Assembly: GCF_000337215.1 (NCBI RefSeq)
Contig: NZ_AOHZ01000055.1
Span: forward strand, 1-44,656
Source: Natronolimnohabitans innermongolicus JCM 12255
GTDB lineage: Archaea > Halobacteriota > Halobacteria > Halobacteriales > Natrialbaceae
DNA: 44,656 nt
Reading direction: 5' to 3'
Shown: positions 25,136 through 33,572 of the stretch, piece by piece
Layout: each line of letters begins with the position of its first letter
How positions within the stretch are numbered: the first letter of the stretch is position 1
Program-made: the position numbers and the translations under genes
Notes under the pieces: model-generated
What the model was told of the DNA's origin: nothing
Database searches by the model: none
Seen by the model: only the letters and a program-made list of their open reading frames with translations

Positions 25136-26152
25136 GTGACCGACTGCATCTTCTACGGCGGCAAGGGCGGCGTCGGCAAGACGAGCTGCGCCGCGGCGAC
25201 CGCCCTCGGGCTCGCCGACGCCGGCCACCGGACGCTCGTCGTCTCGACCGATCCGGCCCACTCGCTGTCGGATTCCCTCGAGGCTGACTTCGGCTCCGAG
25301 CCCCGGAAACTCGAGCGGGTCGTCGAGCCCGGTCCCGGCCTCGAGCGTGACGGCGATGACGGGGGCGACCTCGAACTCGATCCGGCCGGCGAACTGTGGG
25401 CCGTCGAGATCGACGCCGAGGCCCAACAGAAACGCTACGAGAAACTCGCCCGGGCGCTGGCCGCCGATCTGCGCAGCGCCGGCATCCGACTCGAGGACGA
25501 GGAGGTGAAACGGATCTTCGCCGGCGGCGCTCCCGCCGGCAGCGACGAAATCGCCGCGCTGGATCTGCTCGTCGAGTACGTCGACGACGGGGACTGGGAT
25601 ATCGTCGTCTTCGACACCGCGCCGACGGGCCACACGCTTCGACTGTTCGACACCCCCGACGTGATGGGACCGGTCCTCGAGACGGTTCAGTCGCTTCGCG
25701 GGCAGGCTCGTCGGATCGGCGACGCCGCGAAGACGGCCGTGCTCGGTCCGATGTCGATGCTCGGCGGCTCGACTAGCGAGGGCGAGGAGAGCCTCGAGGC
25801 GTTTCAGGCCCGACTCGAGCGCGCTCGCGACCTCCTCACCGACCCCGAGCGCACCGAATTTCGGGTGGTCGTGCTTCCAGAAGGAATGGCGATCGCCGAG
25901 TCCGAGCGGCTGATCGAGACGCTTCGGGAGGCCGGCGTTCGGGTCGACTCGCTCGTGGTGAATCAGGTGCTCGAGGATCCCGAGGCGGGCTGTTCGCGCT
26001 GTCAGTCGCGGCGGGAACGGCACGAAAAGCGAGTTGCGGAGGTTCGGGAAACGTTTCCCGACCTCGAGGTCCTGACGCTGCCCGAGCGGGAAGGGGAGGT
26101 GCAGGGACTCGAGGCGCTACGGTCGATTTCCGAGCGGATAGTCGGACGGTGA
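25136..26152 (+). CDS. ArsA/GET3-family ATPase
   Basis: About 338 residues with the deviant Walker A FYGGKGGVGKTSC (6-18), the switch VVSTDPAHSLSDSL, FDTAPTGHTLRLF (switch II) and a late CSRCQSRR that matches the zinc-binding CxxC of GET3-type proteins. Archaeal members are cytosolic dimeric ATPases linked to tail-anchored membrane-protein targeting or arsenite efflux. No arsB or other ars genes are near, which favours the targeting-like group. The start is uncertain: GTG 25136 gives the family-typical N-terminus (TDCIFYGGKGG), whereas a GTG at 25094 would add 14 residues unlike the family. Confidence 0.93.
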   Translation: MTDCIFYGGKGGVGKTSCAAATALGLADAGHRTLVVSTDPAHSLSDSLEADFGSEPRKLERVVEPGPGLERDGDDGGDLELDPAGELWAVEIDAEAQQKRYEKLARALAADLRSAGIRLEDEEVKRIFAGGAPAGSDEIAALDLLVEYVDDGDWDIVVFDTAPTGHTLRLFDTPDVMGPVLETVQSLRGQARRIGDAAKTAVLGPMSMLGGSTSEGEESLEAFQARLERARDLLTDPERTEFRVVVLPEGMAIAESERLIETLREAGVRVDSLVVNQVLEDPEAGCSRCQSRRERHEKRVAEVRETFPDLEVLTLPEREGEVQGLEALRSISERIVGR

Positions 26153-26182
26153 GTCGGTGACGTCGCGTACCCGCCGTCCGGC

Positions 26183-26380
26183 TCACTCCACGTCGTAGCG
26201 AAAAATGTCTTCTATCGAACACTCGAAATAGCTCGCGAGCTTGAACGCGAGCTCGAGGGACGGGTCGTATCGTTCCGCTTCGATCGCGTTGATCGTCTGT
26301 CGAGTAACCCCGACTTCTTTCGCGAGCTCCTCCTGGGTCAGATCGTGTTTCGCCCGATAGACCGTCAGTTCGTTTCTCAT
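26183..26380 (-). CDS. XRE-family HTH transcriptional regulator (65 aa)
   Basis: A minimal Cro/C1-type DNA-binding protein: MRNELTVYRAKHDLTQEELA, VGVTRQTINAIEAERYDPSL, then LAFKLASYFECSIEDIF. This compact type usually sits next to a DUF2178-like membrane gene, as here. ATG 26380 begins 2 bp after the stop of that gene; a GTG at 26386 would overlap it and add two residues. The two genes are one transcript. The regulator probably binds the inverted repeats at 26855-26894, controlling its own operon; this is inference. Confidence 0.92.
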   Translation of the reverse strand: MRNELTVYRAKHDLTQEELAKEVGVTRQTINAIEAERYDPSLELAFKLASYFECSIEDIFRYDVE

Positions 26381-26382
26381 AC

Positions 26383-26778
26383 TCACTCGAGGTATCTGTA
26401 GTACACGAGGTATGCGCCATAAAGGAACAGTCCGCTGAAGATGTATGCCGTGCTTGCGCCCTCGCGTGGGAAGATCGCAAACGTTCCGTCGGCGAGGATG
26501 ACGAACAGCAGCATCCAGAACGCATTAACGCCGACTTTCCCGTGCAGCTTGGCGGTTCGTTCGTCGCCCAGGGCTTTCCGGTCGCGACCAGCCGATACCG
26601 CCCTGTACCCGAAGAACACGAGTATACTGGCCGGAACGAGCAGTCCGAAAAAGCTCACCGGCGGAAGCGAAGAGACCCCGACAACGACGGCGCCGCCGAG
26701 AAGGAGTATCGCAGCACCGGCGATCATCACGTACCCGTTCCGTTTCTGCCGTTCGATGTTCGTGGGGAGTTCGCTCAT
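26383..26778 (-). CDS. DUF2178-like four-TM membrane protein
   Basis: A 131-residue protein with four TM helices (about 18-38, 42-60, 86-102 and 110-127) and a cytoplasmic loop GRDRKALGDERTAKLHGKVG. The DER...KLHGKVG loop is typical of DUF2178 proteins, which are consistently paired with small XRE regulators. The biochemical role is unknown. It is the first gene of a two-gene unit; the likely control region with a cluster of inverted repeats is upstream (26855-26894). Confidence 0.85.
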   Translation of the reverse strand: MSELPTNIERQKRNGYVMIAGAAILLLGGAVVVGVSSLPPVSFFGLLVPASILVFFGYRAVSAGRDRKALGDERTAKLHGKVGVNAFWMLLFVILADGTFAIFPREGASTAYIFSGLFLYGAYLVYYRYLE

Positions 26779-26854
26779 CGTTTCAGTAGCCCGTCCGACC
26801 TGTTGCGATTCGTTGAGTTGGCGCTATCCAGAGAGTGTCAACAGTGGCCGACAG

Positions 26855-26894
26855 TATGGAAAGTATCTTTTCCATATTGTATGGGGAACGTTCC
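26855..26894. promoter_or_regulatory. Cluster of inverted repeats, candidate XRE operator
   Basis: TATGGAAA (26855-26862) and TTTCCATA (26869-26876) form an 8-bp inverted repeat with a 6-nt spacer. A third TATGG half-site follows at 26880-26884, and a perfect GGAACGTTCC palindrome is at 26885-26894. All lie within 40 bp, 77-116 bp upstream of the DUF2178 gene. XRE dimers bind such sites. Confidence 0.5.
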
Positions 26895-27220
26895 ACCGGA
26901 ATAAGTATTTTGGAGAAATAGTCGTCGCTGCGGGTTTCGCGGAGTCTCCCCGGTAAGAATCGTATCGGGATTCGACGAGCGAACGACAGCGACCGCAGAG
27001 ATGCACTCGACGAAGCCACGGCGATGAACCCGCGGTCGAACCATCGTAGACACGAGGTGTTCCACATCCTCCCCAGCCAATTCGCTCGGTTACCGGCTCA
27101 CGGTCTTCGACCGTTCGCTGTTCCGCGACGCGCCACCGTAGGGGAGCGTTGACTGGCACGTGGCTGTGAGAACGACCGCCAGCCTATCGAGATTTTGTGA
27201 CGACTGTTTTCAAGCAAACA

Positions 27221-27230
27221 CATTTTACAC
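27221..27230 (+). promoter_or_regulatory. TATA-like box for GNAT gene at 27252
   Basis: CATTTTACAC lies 22-31 nt before ATG 27252, a good haloarchaeal box position for a leaderless transcript. Confidence 0.5.
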
Positions 27231-27251
27231 TCTTGATACGTATGCGAGCGC

Positions 27252-27845
27252 ATGCCGTTGTTCCCCGCCGAGATGGAGAGCGAACGACTCAGATACGAGC
27301 GACTCCACCCCGACGACTTCGACCCGCTCGAACTGTACGAGCACGCTCGAGCGGGAGCCCCTGCAATCGACGAAATCACCGAGTACGTTACCTGGGATCC
27401 CTACGAGAGCCCGAAGGAGGCGTTCGACTGGGTGTCGACCTGCGGCGAGGCGTTCGACGATGACGAGGAAGCGACCTACGCGATTCGACCGAAAGACGGT
27501 GACCGAGCCGGGGAGCTGGCCGGACTGGCTGGACTGCACACCCGTTGGGACCGGAAGCTGGCGATTCTGGGTATCTGGCTCCGAAAGCCGTTCTGGGGGC
27601 GCGGATACTCCGGTGAGCGCGCCGGTCGCCTGCTCGAACTCGCGTTCGAGCGGCTCGATCTCGAGGTCGTCGCGATCTCCCACGACCCCGAAAACGAACG
27701 TTCCAGACGCGCTATCGAGCGGTACGTCGACCGATTCGGCGGGCACAAAGAGGGCGTGGTCCGTAACGGTCTCGTTATCGGCGGCGAGCCTCGCGACTCC
27801 GTTCGGTACAGTATCACGCGAGAAGAGTGGGACGAACGCCGGTAA
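27252..27845 (+). CDS. GNAT acetyltransferase, RimJ/RimL-like
   Basis: A 197-residue protein with the RimJ/RimL layout: substrate part MESERLRYERLHPDD, then YAIRPKDGDRAGELAGLAGL, the strand KLAILGIWLRKPFWGRGYSG with the acetyl-CoA turn (WGRGYSGER), and the C-terminal ISHDPENERSRRAIERYV motif. It would transfer acetyl groups to ribosomal protein N-termini or small amines in the cytoplasm; the acceptor is not known. The promoter box at 27221-27230 supports ATG 27252. It is a single gene, unrelated to the GNAT twins at 15.7-16.9 kb. Confidence 0.9.
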   Translation: MPLFPAEMESERLRYERLHPDDFDPLELYEHARAGAPAIDEITEYVTWDPYESPKEAFDWVSTCGEAFDDDEEATYAIRPKDGDRAGELAGLAGLHTRWDRKLAILGIWLRKPFWGRGYSGERAGRLLELAFERLDLEVVAISHDPENERSRRAIERYVDRFGGHKEGVVRNGLVIGGEPRDSVRYSITREEWDERR

Positions 27846-27922
27846 CGGAGGGGAAAGCGAACGCCGACCGGCATATCGACGGCCATCTCAGAAACCGGGA
27901 CCGAAAGCTCGTAAAAGCCGTC

Positions 27923-27930
27923 AGATAAAT
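27923..27930 (+). promoter_or_regulatory. TATA-like box AGATAAAT for the HicB-like gene
   Basis: It lies 23-30 nt before ATG 27953, which favours that start over ATG 27941, where the box would be too close (11-18 nt). Confidence 0.45.
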
Positions 27931-27952
27931 TGCGGATGAGATGACCGGTTCG

Positions 27953-28219
27953 ATGCGCGATGGAGACGTTCACGACGACGAAATTCGTCTGTGGCGCGAG
28001 GCGGACTGGTGGATCGCGAAGAACGTCGAGACGGGCGTCACGACACAGGGACCGACTCGAGGCGCCGCACTGGAGAATCTCGACGAAGCAGTCGCACTCT
28101 ACGCTGAGAAGATCGGAAGCGAACCAACCGACGCAGCGCTCTGCGAACTGGGAATCGATCCGGCGGACAATACGACCGGCGAGCAGGAACGTCCCGACGC
28201 TCTTGGAACCGTCCGGTGA
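27953..28219 (+). CDS. HicB-like protein (88 aa), no HicA partner visible
   Basis: Residues about 8-60 form a HicB/UPF0150-like fold: IRLWREADWWIAKNVETGVT followed by TQGPTRGAALENLDEAVALY, the usual beta-beta-alpha with a conserved GPT.GAALENL turn. In toxin-antitoxin systems HicB neutralises the mRNA-cleaving HicA. No HicA-type gene is found on either side (a GNAT gene upstream, ligA on the other strand downstream), so it may be a solitary regulator. The C-terminal tail (PADNTTGEQERPDALGTVR) has no DNA-binding domain. Confidence 0.8.
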   Translation: MRDGDVHDDEIRLWREADWWIAKNVETGVTTQGPTRGAALENLDEAVALYAEKIGSEPTDAALCELGIDPADNTTGEQERPDALGTVR

Positions 28220-28228
28220 TTCGCTCGA

Positions 28229-30313
28229 TTACTCGAGCTCGATTCCCTGCTCGGCCAGCAGTTCCCGAAACTCGTCCTCGTCGACGATCGACACGTCGTT
28301 TGCCTCCGCATCATCCTGCTTCGTCTGTCCCGGATTCTCCCCGACGACGAGATAGTCGGTGTTCCCCGAAACGCTGCTCGTCGTGTTCGCGCCGTGGGTC
28401 TCGACGGTTTCCTGAGCCTCGCCGCGGGTGACGCCCTCGAGCGAGCCCGTGAAGACGACGGTCAGGCCCTCGAGCGCGTCGCCGCTCGACTCGAGGTCGC
28501 TCTCCTGGGGCGAGACGTGCTCGAGGAGGTCGTCGACGGCGTCGGCGTTGGCCTCGCTCGCGAAGAACTCGTGGAGCTGTGCGGCGACGGTTTCGCCGAC
28601 GTCGTCGACGCCCTCGAGTCGTTCGGGGTCGTCTTCGGCGGTTTCGCGGAACGCCTCGAACGTCCCGAACTCGCGGGCGAGTTCGCGGGCCGTCGTGGGG
28701 CCGACGTGGGGGATACCGAGCGCCGAGAGGAAGTCCGAAAGCGGCGGTTCGCGGGCGGATTCGATCTCCGAGAGCAGATTTTCGGCGCTCGTCTCGCCCC
28801 AACCCTCGAGTTCCGTAAGTTCCTCGGACTCGAGCTCGTAGAGGTCCGAAACGAAATCGAGGAGGCCGGCGTCGACCAGTTGTCGAACGCTCTTCTCGCC
28901 GAGTCCCTCGAGGTCGAGGCCGTCGTCGCTCGCGTAGTACTCGATCGAGCGCCGAAGCTGGGCATCGCAGGCGAGCCCGCCGGTACAGAAGGCCATCGGG
29001 CCGTCGCGCTCGACGGCGCTGTCACAGACGGGACAGTGATCGGGGAGTTCGTAGTGGCCCTCGTTGCCTTTCTCGACGACCTCCTCGACGTAGGGGATGA
29101 CGTCGCCCGCCCGCTGGACGCGGACGGTATCGCCGATATTGACGTTCTTCTCGGCGATCTCCTCGGGGTTGTGCAGGCTCGCTCTCGAGACCGTCACGCC
29201 GCCGACGTCGACCGGCTCGAGCAAGGCGACGGGCGTCAGTCGCCCCGTTCGCCCGACCTGCACGGCGACGTCGACGATCGGCGTCACCTCGGCGCGGGCC
29301 GGGAACTTGTAGGCGAAGGCGTAACGGTCGTGGCGCGCCGTTCGCCCTAACTTCTCGCGGGCGTCGCGGTCGTCGACTTTGATCACGGTGCCGTCGATCT
29401 CGTAGTTCAGGTCGTCGCGGGCCTCGAGCATGCGGTCGCGGTAATCGATCGCGTCCTCGATATCGTCGACCACGTCGACGTGGTCGGTCACTCGCAGTCC
29501 CCACTCGGGGAAGCGCTCGAGTTCCTCGCGGTGGCTGTCCGCCAAGTCGCTGGCCTCGAGCACGTCGAAGTAGAACACTTCGAGGGGGCGCTCGGCGACC
29601 ACCGCGGGATCGAGCTGGCGGATCGTGCCGGCCGTCGCGTTCCGGGGGTTCGCGAAGGGCTCCTCGCCGCGTTCGATCCGCTCGCGGTTGTACGCCTGGA
29701 AGGCGTCTTTGGGCATGTAGACCTCGCCGCGGACCGCGAGGAAGTCGGGATGGTCGCCGTGGAGCGTCTGGGGGACGGAGCCGATGGTTCGGGCGTTCCG
29801 GGTCACGTCGTCGCCCTCGCGGCCGTCGCCGCGGGTGACCGCTCGCTCGAGCGAGCCGTTCTCGTAGACGAACTCCATCGAGACGCCGTCGAACTTGGGC
29901 TCGCAGACGTAGTCGACGTCCCCGACTTCCCGGCGGACGCGGTCCGCGAACTCCCGGACGTCTGCGTCCTCGCCGCTCTGGTCGATCGAGAGCATCGGCG
30001 CGACGTGCTCGACGGTGTCGAAGGCCTCGATCGGCTCGCCGCCGACGCTTCTGGTCGGACTGTCGGGGTGGGAGCAATCAAAGGCGTCCTCGAGTTCCTG
30101 CAGCCGGGCGAAGAGGGCGTCGTAGGTTCGGTCGGCGATGAGGGGGTCGTTCTCGACGTAGTACCGGCGGTCGTGTTCGCGGATCGCCGCCCGGAGCAAC
30201 TCGACCTGTTCGCGGGCCGCGTCCTCGGTGAGCTCCGCGACCGGCTCGAAGTCGGTCGGCGGGTTCCGGAGGTACGGGTTGTCTCCGTCCGCGTTCGAGT
30301 CAGTGCGCGCCAT
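28229..30313 (-). CDS. ligA: NAD-dependent DNA ligase LigA
   Basis: The 694-residue protein is complete: the Ia domain with DRRYYVENDPLIADRTYDAL, the adenylation site EPKFDGVSMEF (Lys of KxDG), RGEVYMPKDAFQAYN, an OB fold, a four-Cys zinc finger (HCPVCDS ... FCTGGLACDAQ), helix-hairpin-helix repeats and a C-terminal BRCT domain (LEGLTVVFTGSLEGVTRGEA). It seals nicks using NAD. This ligase is bacterial by origin and was acquired early by haloarchaea. ATG 30313 is chosen; the frame stays open to 30541 but the extra part is Arg-rich leader. Its 3' end is 9 bp from the HicB-like stop, convergent. Confidence 0.97.
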   Translation of the reverse strand: MARTDSNADGDNPYLRNPPTDFEPVAELTEDAAREQVELLRAAIREHDRRYYVENDPLIADRTYDALFARLQELEDAFDCSHPDSPTRSVGGEPIEAFDTVEHVAPMLSIDQSGEDADVREFADRVRREVGDVDYVCEPKFDGVSMEFVYENGSLERAVTRGDGREGDDVTRNARTIGSVPQTLHGDHPDFLAVRGEVYMPKDAFQAYNRERIERGEEPFANPRNATAGTIRQLDPAVVAERPLEVFYFDVLEASDLADSHREELERFPEWGLRVTDHVDVVDDIEDAIDYRDRMLEARDDLNYEIDGTVIKVDDRDAREKLGRTARHDRYAFAYKFPARAEVTPIVDVAVQVGRTGRLTPVALLEPVDVGGVTVSRASLHNPEEIAEKNVNIGDTVRVQRAGDVIPYVEEVVEKGNEGHYELPDHCPVCDSAVERDGPMAFCTGGLACDAQLRRSIEYYASDDGLDLEGLGEKSVRQLVDAGLLDFVSDLYELESEELTELEGWGETSAENLLSEIESAREPPLSDFLSALGIPHVGPTTARELAREFGTFEAFRETAEDDPERLEGVDDVGETVAAQLHEFFASEANADAVDDLLEHVSPQESDLESSGDALEGLTVVFTGSLEGVTRGEAQETVETHGANTTSSVSGNTDYLVVGENPGQTKQDDAEANDVSIVDEDEFRELLAEQGIELE

Positions 30314-30461
30314 TCTTGCTCGCGCTTGGAACCCGCACCTCCTAAAGACGGTGACTCGCGGTCCGCTGTGCGTTCGGATCGATTTCGCCGTCGCCGGCCG
30401 CCGCTGTGACGTGGCCATTGCTCGCCCAACCGTTATGGATCGTCTCGTGTTGTTCTCGCGT

Positions 30462-30728
30462 ATGACCGAGCAACTCCAGCAGGCGCGTGACGACTTAGAG
30501 GAAGCGGCGAAGGCGGCCGACGACGACGTCCGCGACGACATCCGCGAGACGACGGACGCGTTCGCCGACTACGTGATGGGCGATACCGAACCCGACCACG
30601 CGCTGCTCGACGAGCGGCTCAACACGCTCAGGCAGGTCAGCAAACAGGCCGACGGCAACACGGAGGCGAAGGTCGACTCGGCGATCGAGACGATCGAGGA
30701 CTACCGCGAAACGATCGATCAGGCCTGA
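30462..30728 (+). CDS. Small helical haloarchaeal protein (88 aa)
   Basis: A strongly helical, charged protein (MTEQLQQARDDLEEAAKAAD; RLNTLRQVSKQAD; AIETIEDYRETIDQA), probably a cytoplasmic helix bundle or hairpin. It resembles a short conserved haloarchaeal family (DUF7553-like) without known function. ATG 30462 is preferred over ATG 30435 because a CGTTATGG element at 30431-30438 stands 24-31 nt upstream. A T7 run downstream (30758-30764) ends the transcript. Confidence 0.78.
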   Translation: MTEQLQQARDDLEEAAKAADDDVRDDIRETTDAFADYVMGDTEPDHALLDERLNTLRQVSKQADGNTEAKVDSAIETIEDYRETIDQA

Positions 30729-30757
30729 GCGAGCGTTCGATCGCGGTTGCAAGCTGA

Positions 30758-30764
30758 TTTTTTT
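30758..30764 (+). terminator. T7 run after the 88-aa gene
   Basis: Seven T follow a GC-rich stretch about 30 bp after the stop codon, as in haloarchaeal oligo-T terminators. No strong hairpin is seen. Confidence 0.4.
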
Positions 30765-30792
30765 CAACGATCCTCGTGGTAGCCACGCGCAG

Positions 30793-30999
30793 ATGGCCGA
30801 CACGACTGTCACGCAGTGGGAGTACGAGACGGCTCGTCCGCCGAGAGATCCGACGATGGAAGAGGCGTCGGATCCGGAGGATCTCCTCAACGAGTACGGA
30901 AGCGACGGATGGGAGTTAATCGACACCATTGATTACAGCGGCGGCGGGACGAAATACCTCGTCTTCAGGCGGCCGGTAGACGAGGGCCGCGATGAGTGA
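30793..30999 (+). CDS. DUF4177-like small protein (68 aa)
   Basis: Short protein with the DUF4177 pattern: TQWEYETARPP (first strand), DLLNEYGSDGWELIDTIDY (helix, then GWEL strand) and TKYLVFRRPVDE (last strand). Function of the family is unknown. It overlaps the start of the downstream membrane gene by 8 bp, so the two are translated from one message. Confidence 0.85.
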   Translation: MADTTVTQWEYETARPPRDPTMEEASDPEDLLNEYGSDGWELIDTIDYSGGGTKYLVFRRPVDEGRDE

Positions 31000-32008
31000 G
31001 GACACCGATGATCCGGGGACGGCCAATACGATGCGGAAACGGATCGGCGAGAACCGGTTCAAGTTCTGGTTCCTGCTCAAAGCGAACCGGCTCGTGCTCA
31101 CCGGCCTGCTGGCGTTCGCGTTTTTCGCAGCGTTTATGACCGGCATCTTCGTCAGGCCGACGCTCTCGGATATGCTCACACAGCGGGCGGTCATCGAGTC
31201 GATGTTCTCGACGATGATCAGCGCGCTGATCACCGGTATCACCCTCGTCGTGACGATCAGCCAGCTGATCATCTCGCAGGAGAACGGCCCGCTCGGGGAC
31301 CAGCGACGCCGGATGAGCGAAGCGCTCGACTTCAGAGATTACATGAAAGAGGTGACGGGCAAACCAGCCCCGGCGGATCCGTCGGCGTTGCTGCGCGAGA
31401 TCGTCGATACGAGCGAACAGCGCGCCCACGATCTCCAGGATTCGATCGCGCAGGTCGACGACGACGAACTCATGGAAGAAGTCGACGAGTTCACCGACAG
31501 CATCACCGGCAACAGCGAGGCGGTCCGCGAGAAACTCGAGGGCGAACAGTTCGGGACGTTCAACGTGGTCAACGCCGCGCTCGATTACAACTACTCCTGG
31601 AAGCTGTTCCAGATCGACCGCCTCGAAGACGACTATCAGGACGTTCTCGAGGAACCGCAGTTCGACGCGTTCGACGATCTCCGGACCTCGCTCGCAATGT
31701 TCGGTCCGGCTCGAGAACACGTCAAAACACTGTACTTTCAGTGGGAGCTGATCGACCTCATGCGGCTGATCCTCTATGCGGGGATTCCGGCACTGCTCGT
31801 TTCGGGAATGATGTTGACGTTCGTCGACCAGTCGACCATTCCCGGGAGCACGCTCGGAATTGACAACCTACTCTGGCTCATCGGGCTCTCGTTTTCGTTT
31901 ACGCTCGTCCCGTTCCTGTTGTTGACGACGTACATCACTCGGGTCGCGACGGTCGCAAAGCGGACGCTCGCGATCGGACCGCAGATCCTTCGGGAGTCCC
32001 AGCGGTAG
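30992..32008 (+). CDS. Four-TM membrane protein with large cytoplasmic domain, function unknown
   Basis: The 338-residue protein has two N-terminal TM helices (about 33-54 and 71-95), a 150-residue helical soluble domain (EALDFRDYMKEVTGKPAPAD; REIVDTSEQRAHDLQDS; DYNYSWKLFQIDRLEDDYQD), then two C-terminal TM helices (about 254-276 and 290-313). Similar proteins are common and unannotated in haloarchaea. The arrangement suggests a membrane scaffold or channel-like protein, but no motif decides this. It is the second gene of a DUF4177 operon (8-bp overlap). Confidence 0.8.
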   Translation: MSEDTDDPGTANTMRKRIGENRFKFWFLLKANRLVLTGLLAFAFFAAFMTGIFVRPTLSDMLTQRAVIESMFSTMISALITGITLVVTISQLIISQENGPLGDQRRRMSEALDFRDYMKEVTGKPAPADPSALLREIVDTSEQRAHDLQDSIAQVDDDELMEEVDEFTDSITGNSEAVREKLEGEQFGTFNVVNAALDYNYSWKLFQIDRLEDDYQDVLEEPQFDAFDDLRTSLAMFGPAREHVKTLYFQWELIDLMRLILYAGIPALLVSGMMLTFVDQSTIPGSTLGIDNLLWLIGLSFSFTLVPFLLLTTYITRVATVAKRTLAIGPQILRESQR

Positions 32009-32338
32009 TCGCCATCGCCGCGTTTCGATCGACGGTTCGTTTTCGCGGAACGCCTATCGTCGCGCGTCGACGATGATCGAGAACCGAGTCGCGTCTATCG
32101 CTCTCGAGGCGAGCGCTCGCTGACGTCGATATCGGCGTCGTCGACGGCGATTGGTACGTGGCGCTCGCCGAAGGCGACGACTTCGAGCGCTGCGGCGAGT
32201 AGACGGCGATCCGAACAGGGTCGTCTGTGACTGCGGCTTCGGGATTTCTCGAACCCGATACGGTTCGGTACGACGCGTAATTCGAGCGATACCCCTGCTG
32301 TCAAGTGTAGACTGCCACTCGAGGGTACGGACTCGATA
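32009..32338. other. Intergenic region with a possible gene remnant
   Basis: 330 bp between convergent genes. On the + strand, a frame from about 32095 to 32199 reads RALADVDIGVVDGDWYVAL then AEGDDFERCGE and a stop. This has haloarchaeal coding character but no start codon of its own. It may be the C-terminal remnant of a lost gene. Nothing else is seen. Confidence 0.3.
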
Positions 32339-33454
32339 CTACTGCAACAGCGAACTCACCGGCGACGACGCCTCGGGCGTCACCTCGTCGAAAAAGCCCT
32401 CGACGCCCTCGAGTTCGAAGACGAACTCGGGTCCAAAGGCGCCGGCGGGCGTCTGAAAGCCGGCGTCCGCGTCGCCCTCGAGGACTCGCTCGGCAACCGT
32501 CACGGCGCCGTCGGCCGTGACGACGTAGGGATCCGGCGTCCGCAGACGAGAGACGACGCGTTCGTCGGGGTCGCCCTCGCCGTCGTCGCCGACGGTGGCT
32601 TCGCCCCAGACGTAGGCCGTGCCGCGCTCGCGGGCCCACTCCGAGGGACCGTCGCGAACGCCGGCCAGTTGCTTCAGGAGCCACCGGACGGGTTTCGACT
32701 CGAACACCGGCGAGAGATATCGATGGGATTTGAGCGCGAGCCGCGCCGGCTGCGGGAGCATCGCGTACATCTCGACGTTCGGAACGCCCGTCGTGTAGTG
32801 GGCCGTCGAAATATCGCCCATCGGCATCGTCACGGCCGGACGCTCGCCCCGACCGAAGTCGATCTCGCGGGTCTGCCACGCCGTCGGGACGTGCTCGACC
32901 CGGCCGTCACGGCGAACGGCGCCCTCAGTGTCGGCTCCCTCGAGGACCGTCCGAACCGTTCCGATCGACGGGATCCGGACGGCGTCGACGCCGAGCGCGA
33001 GGTGGTCGGCCTCGGGCAGCCGGTCGGCGAGATGGGCGGCCAGACAGTCCATCGGGATCGTCGACAGCGCGGCCGCCGGCAACATCGTGACGCCGGCCTC
33101 GCGGGCCTTGCCGTCGAGGTCCTGAATCGACTCGATAACCGGAATCTCGCCGGTGATGTCGACGTAGTCCGCGCCGCTGCGGATACAGCCCTCGACGAGC
33201 GGTTCGGCGGTGTTCGAAAACGGCCCGGCGCAGTTCACCACGCAGTCGACGTCCACGAGGGCCTCGTCGACGGCGCCGGGGTCCTCGAGCGAGAACCGCC
33301 GACCCGGCCGGCCCAGTTCGTCGACCTGTTCGCGGAGGTCGTCGCGGCTTCGGCCGGCGAGGATCGGATCGAGCCCGCGGTCGATCGCTTCGCGAGCGAT
33401 CAGGTCACCGACGTAGCCGTACGAACCGTAAATGAGCAGCGTAGACGTGGCCAT
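32339..33454 (-). CDS. Saccharopine dehydrogenase-like NAD(P)-binding protein
   Basis: A 371-residue enzyme with a Rossmann nucleotide site at the N-terminus (LLIYGSYGYVGDLIA; Gly10, Gly13, Gly16), LAGRSRDDL after the second strand, VDCVVNCAGPFSNTAEPLVE and YVDITGEIPV. These identify the saccharopine-dehydrogenase / trans-acting enoyl reductase family. Actinobacterial members reduce lipids of the cell wall; haloarchaeal members are untested, so a role in lipid or isoprenoid reduction is only possible. It is a single gene; ATG 33454 begins the Rossmann fold. Confidence 0.9.
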   Translation of the reverse strand: MATSTLLIYGSYGYVGDLIAREAIDRGLDPILAGRSRDDLREQVDELGRPGRRFSLEDPGAVDEALVDVDCVVNCAGPFSNTAEPLVEGCIRSGADYVDITGEIPVIESIQDLDGKAREAGVTMLPAAALSTIPMDCLAAHLADRLPEADHLALGVDAVRIPSIGTVRTVLEGADTEGAVRRDGRVEHVPTAWQTREIDFGRGERPAVTMPMGDISTAHYTTGVPNVEMYAMLPQPARLALKSHRYLSPVFESKPVRWLLKQLAGVRDGPSEWARERGTAYVWGEATVGDDGEGDPDERVVSRLRTPDPYVVTADGAVTVAERVLEGDADAGFQTPAGAFGPEFVFELEGVEGFFDEVTPEASSPVSSLLQ

Positions 33455-33572
33455 ATCGAAACGGAGTGCTCTCCGTAGGTAAGGGACCGGCCGGCATTCG
33501 CTCGACCGTCGACCGTCGGGACGATCCGAGTCCGTATCCGGACGCGAACTCGAGTCGGCCGTCGACCGTCGA

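Larger units (their letters stand above)
26779..27251. other. Divergent intergenic region between DUF2178/XRE unit and GNAT gene
   Basis: 473 bp without a supported gene; the frames of 80-111 codons on the minus strand have no domain features. It holds the inverted-repeat cluster at 26855-26894, an A/T-rich ATAAGTATTTTGGAG nearby and the GNAT promoter at 27221-27230. The middle part (26950-27150) shows nothing recognisable. Confidence 0.45.

Noticed and set aside
27160-27939. 259-codon + frame overlapping the RimJ/L-type GNAT
   Set aside because: Ser/Thr/Arg-rich shadow of the GNAT gene in another frame.
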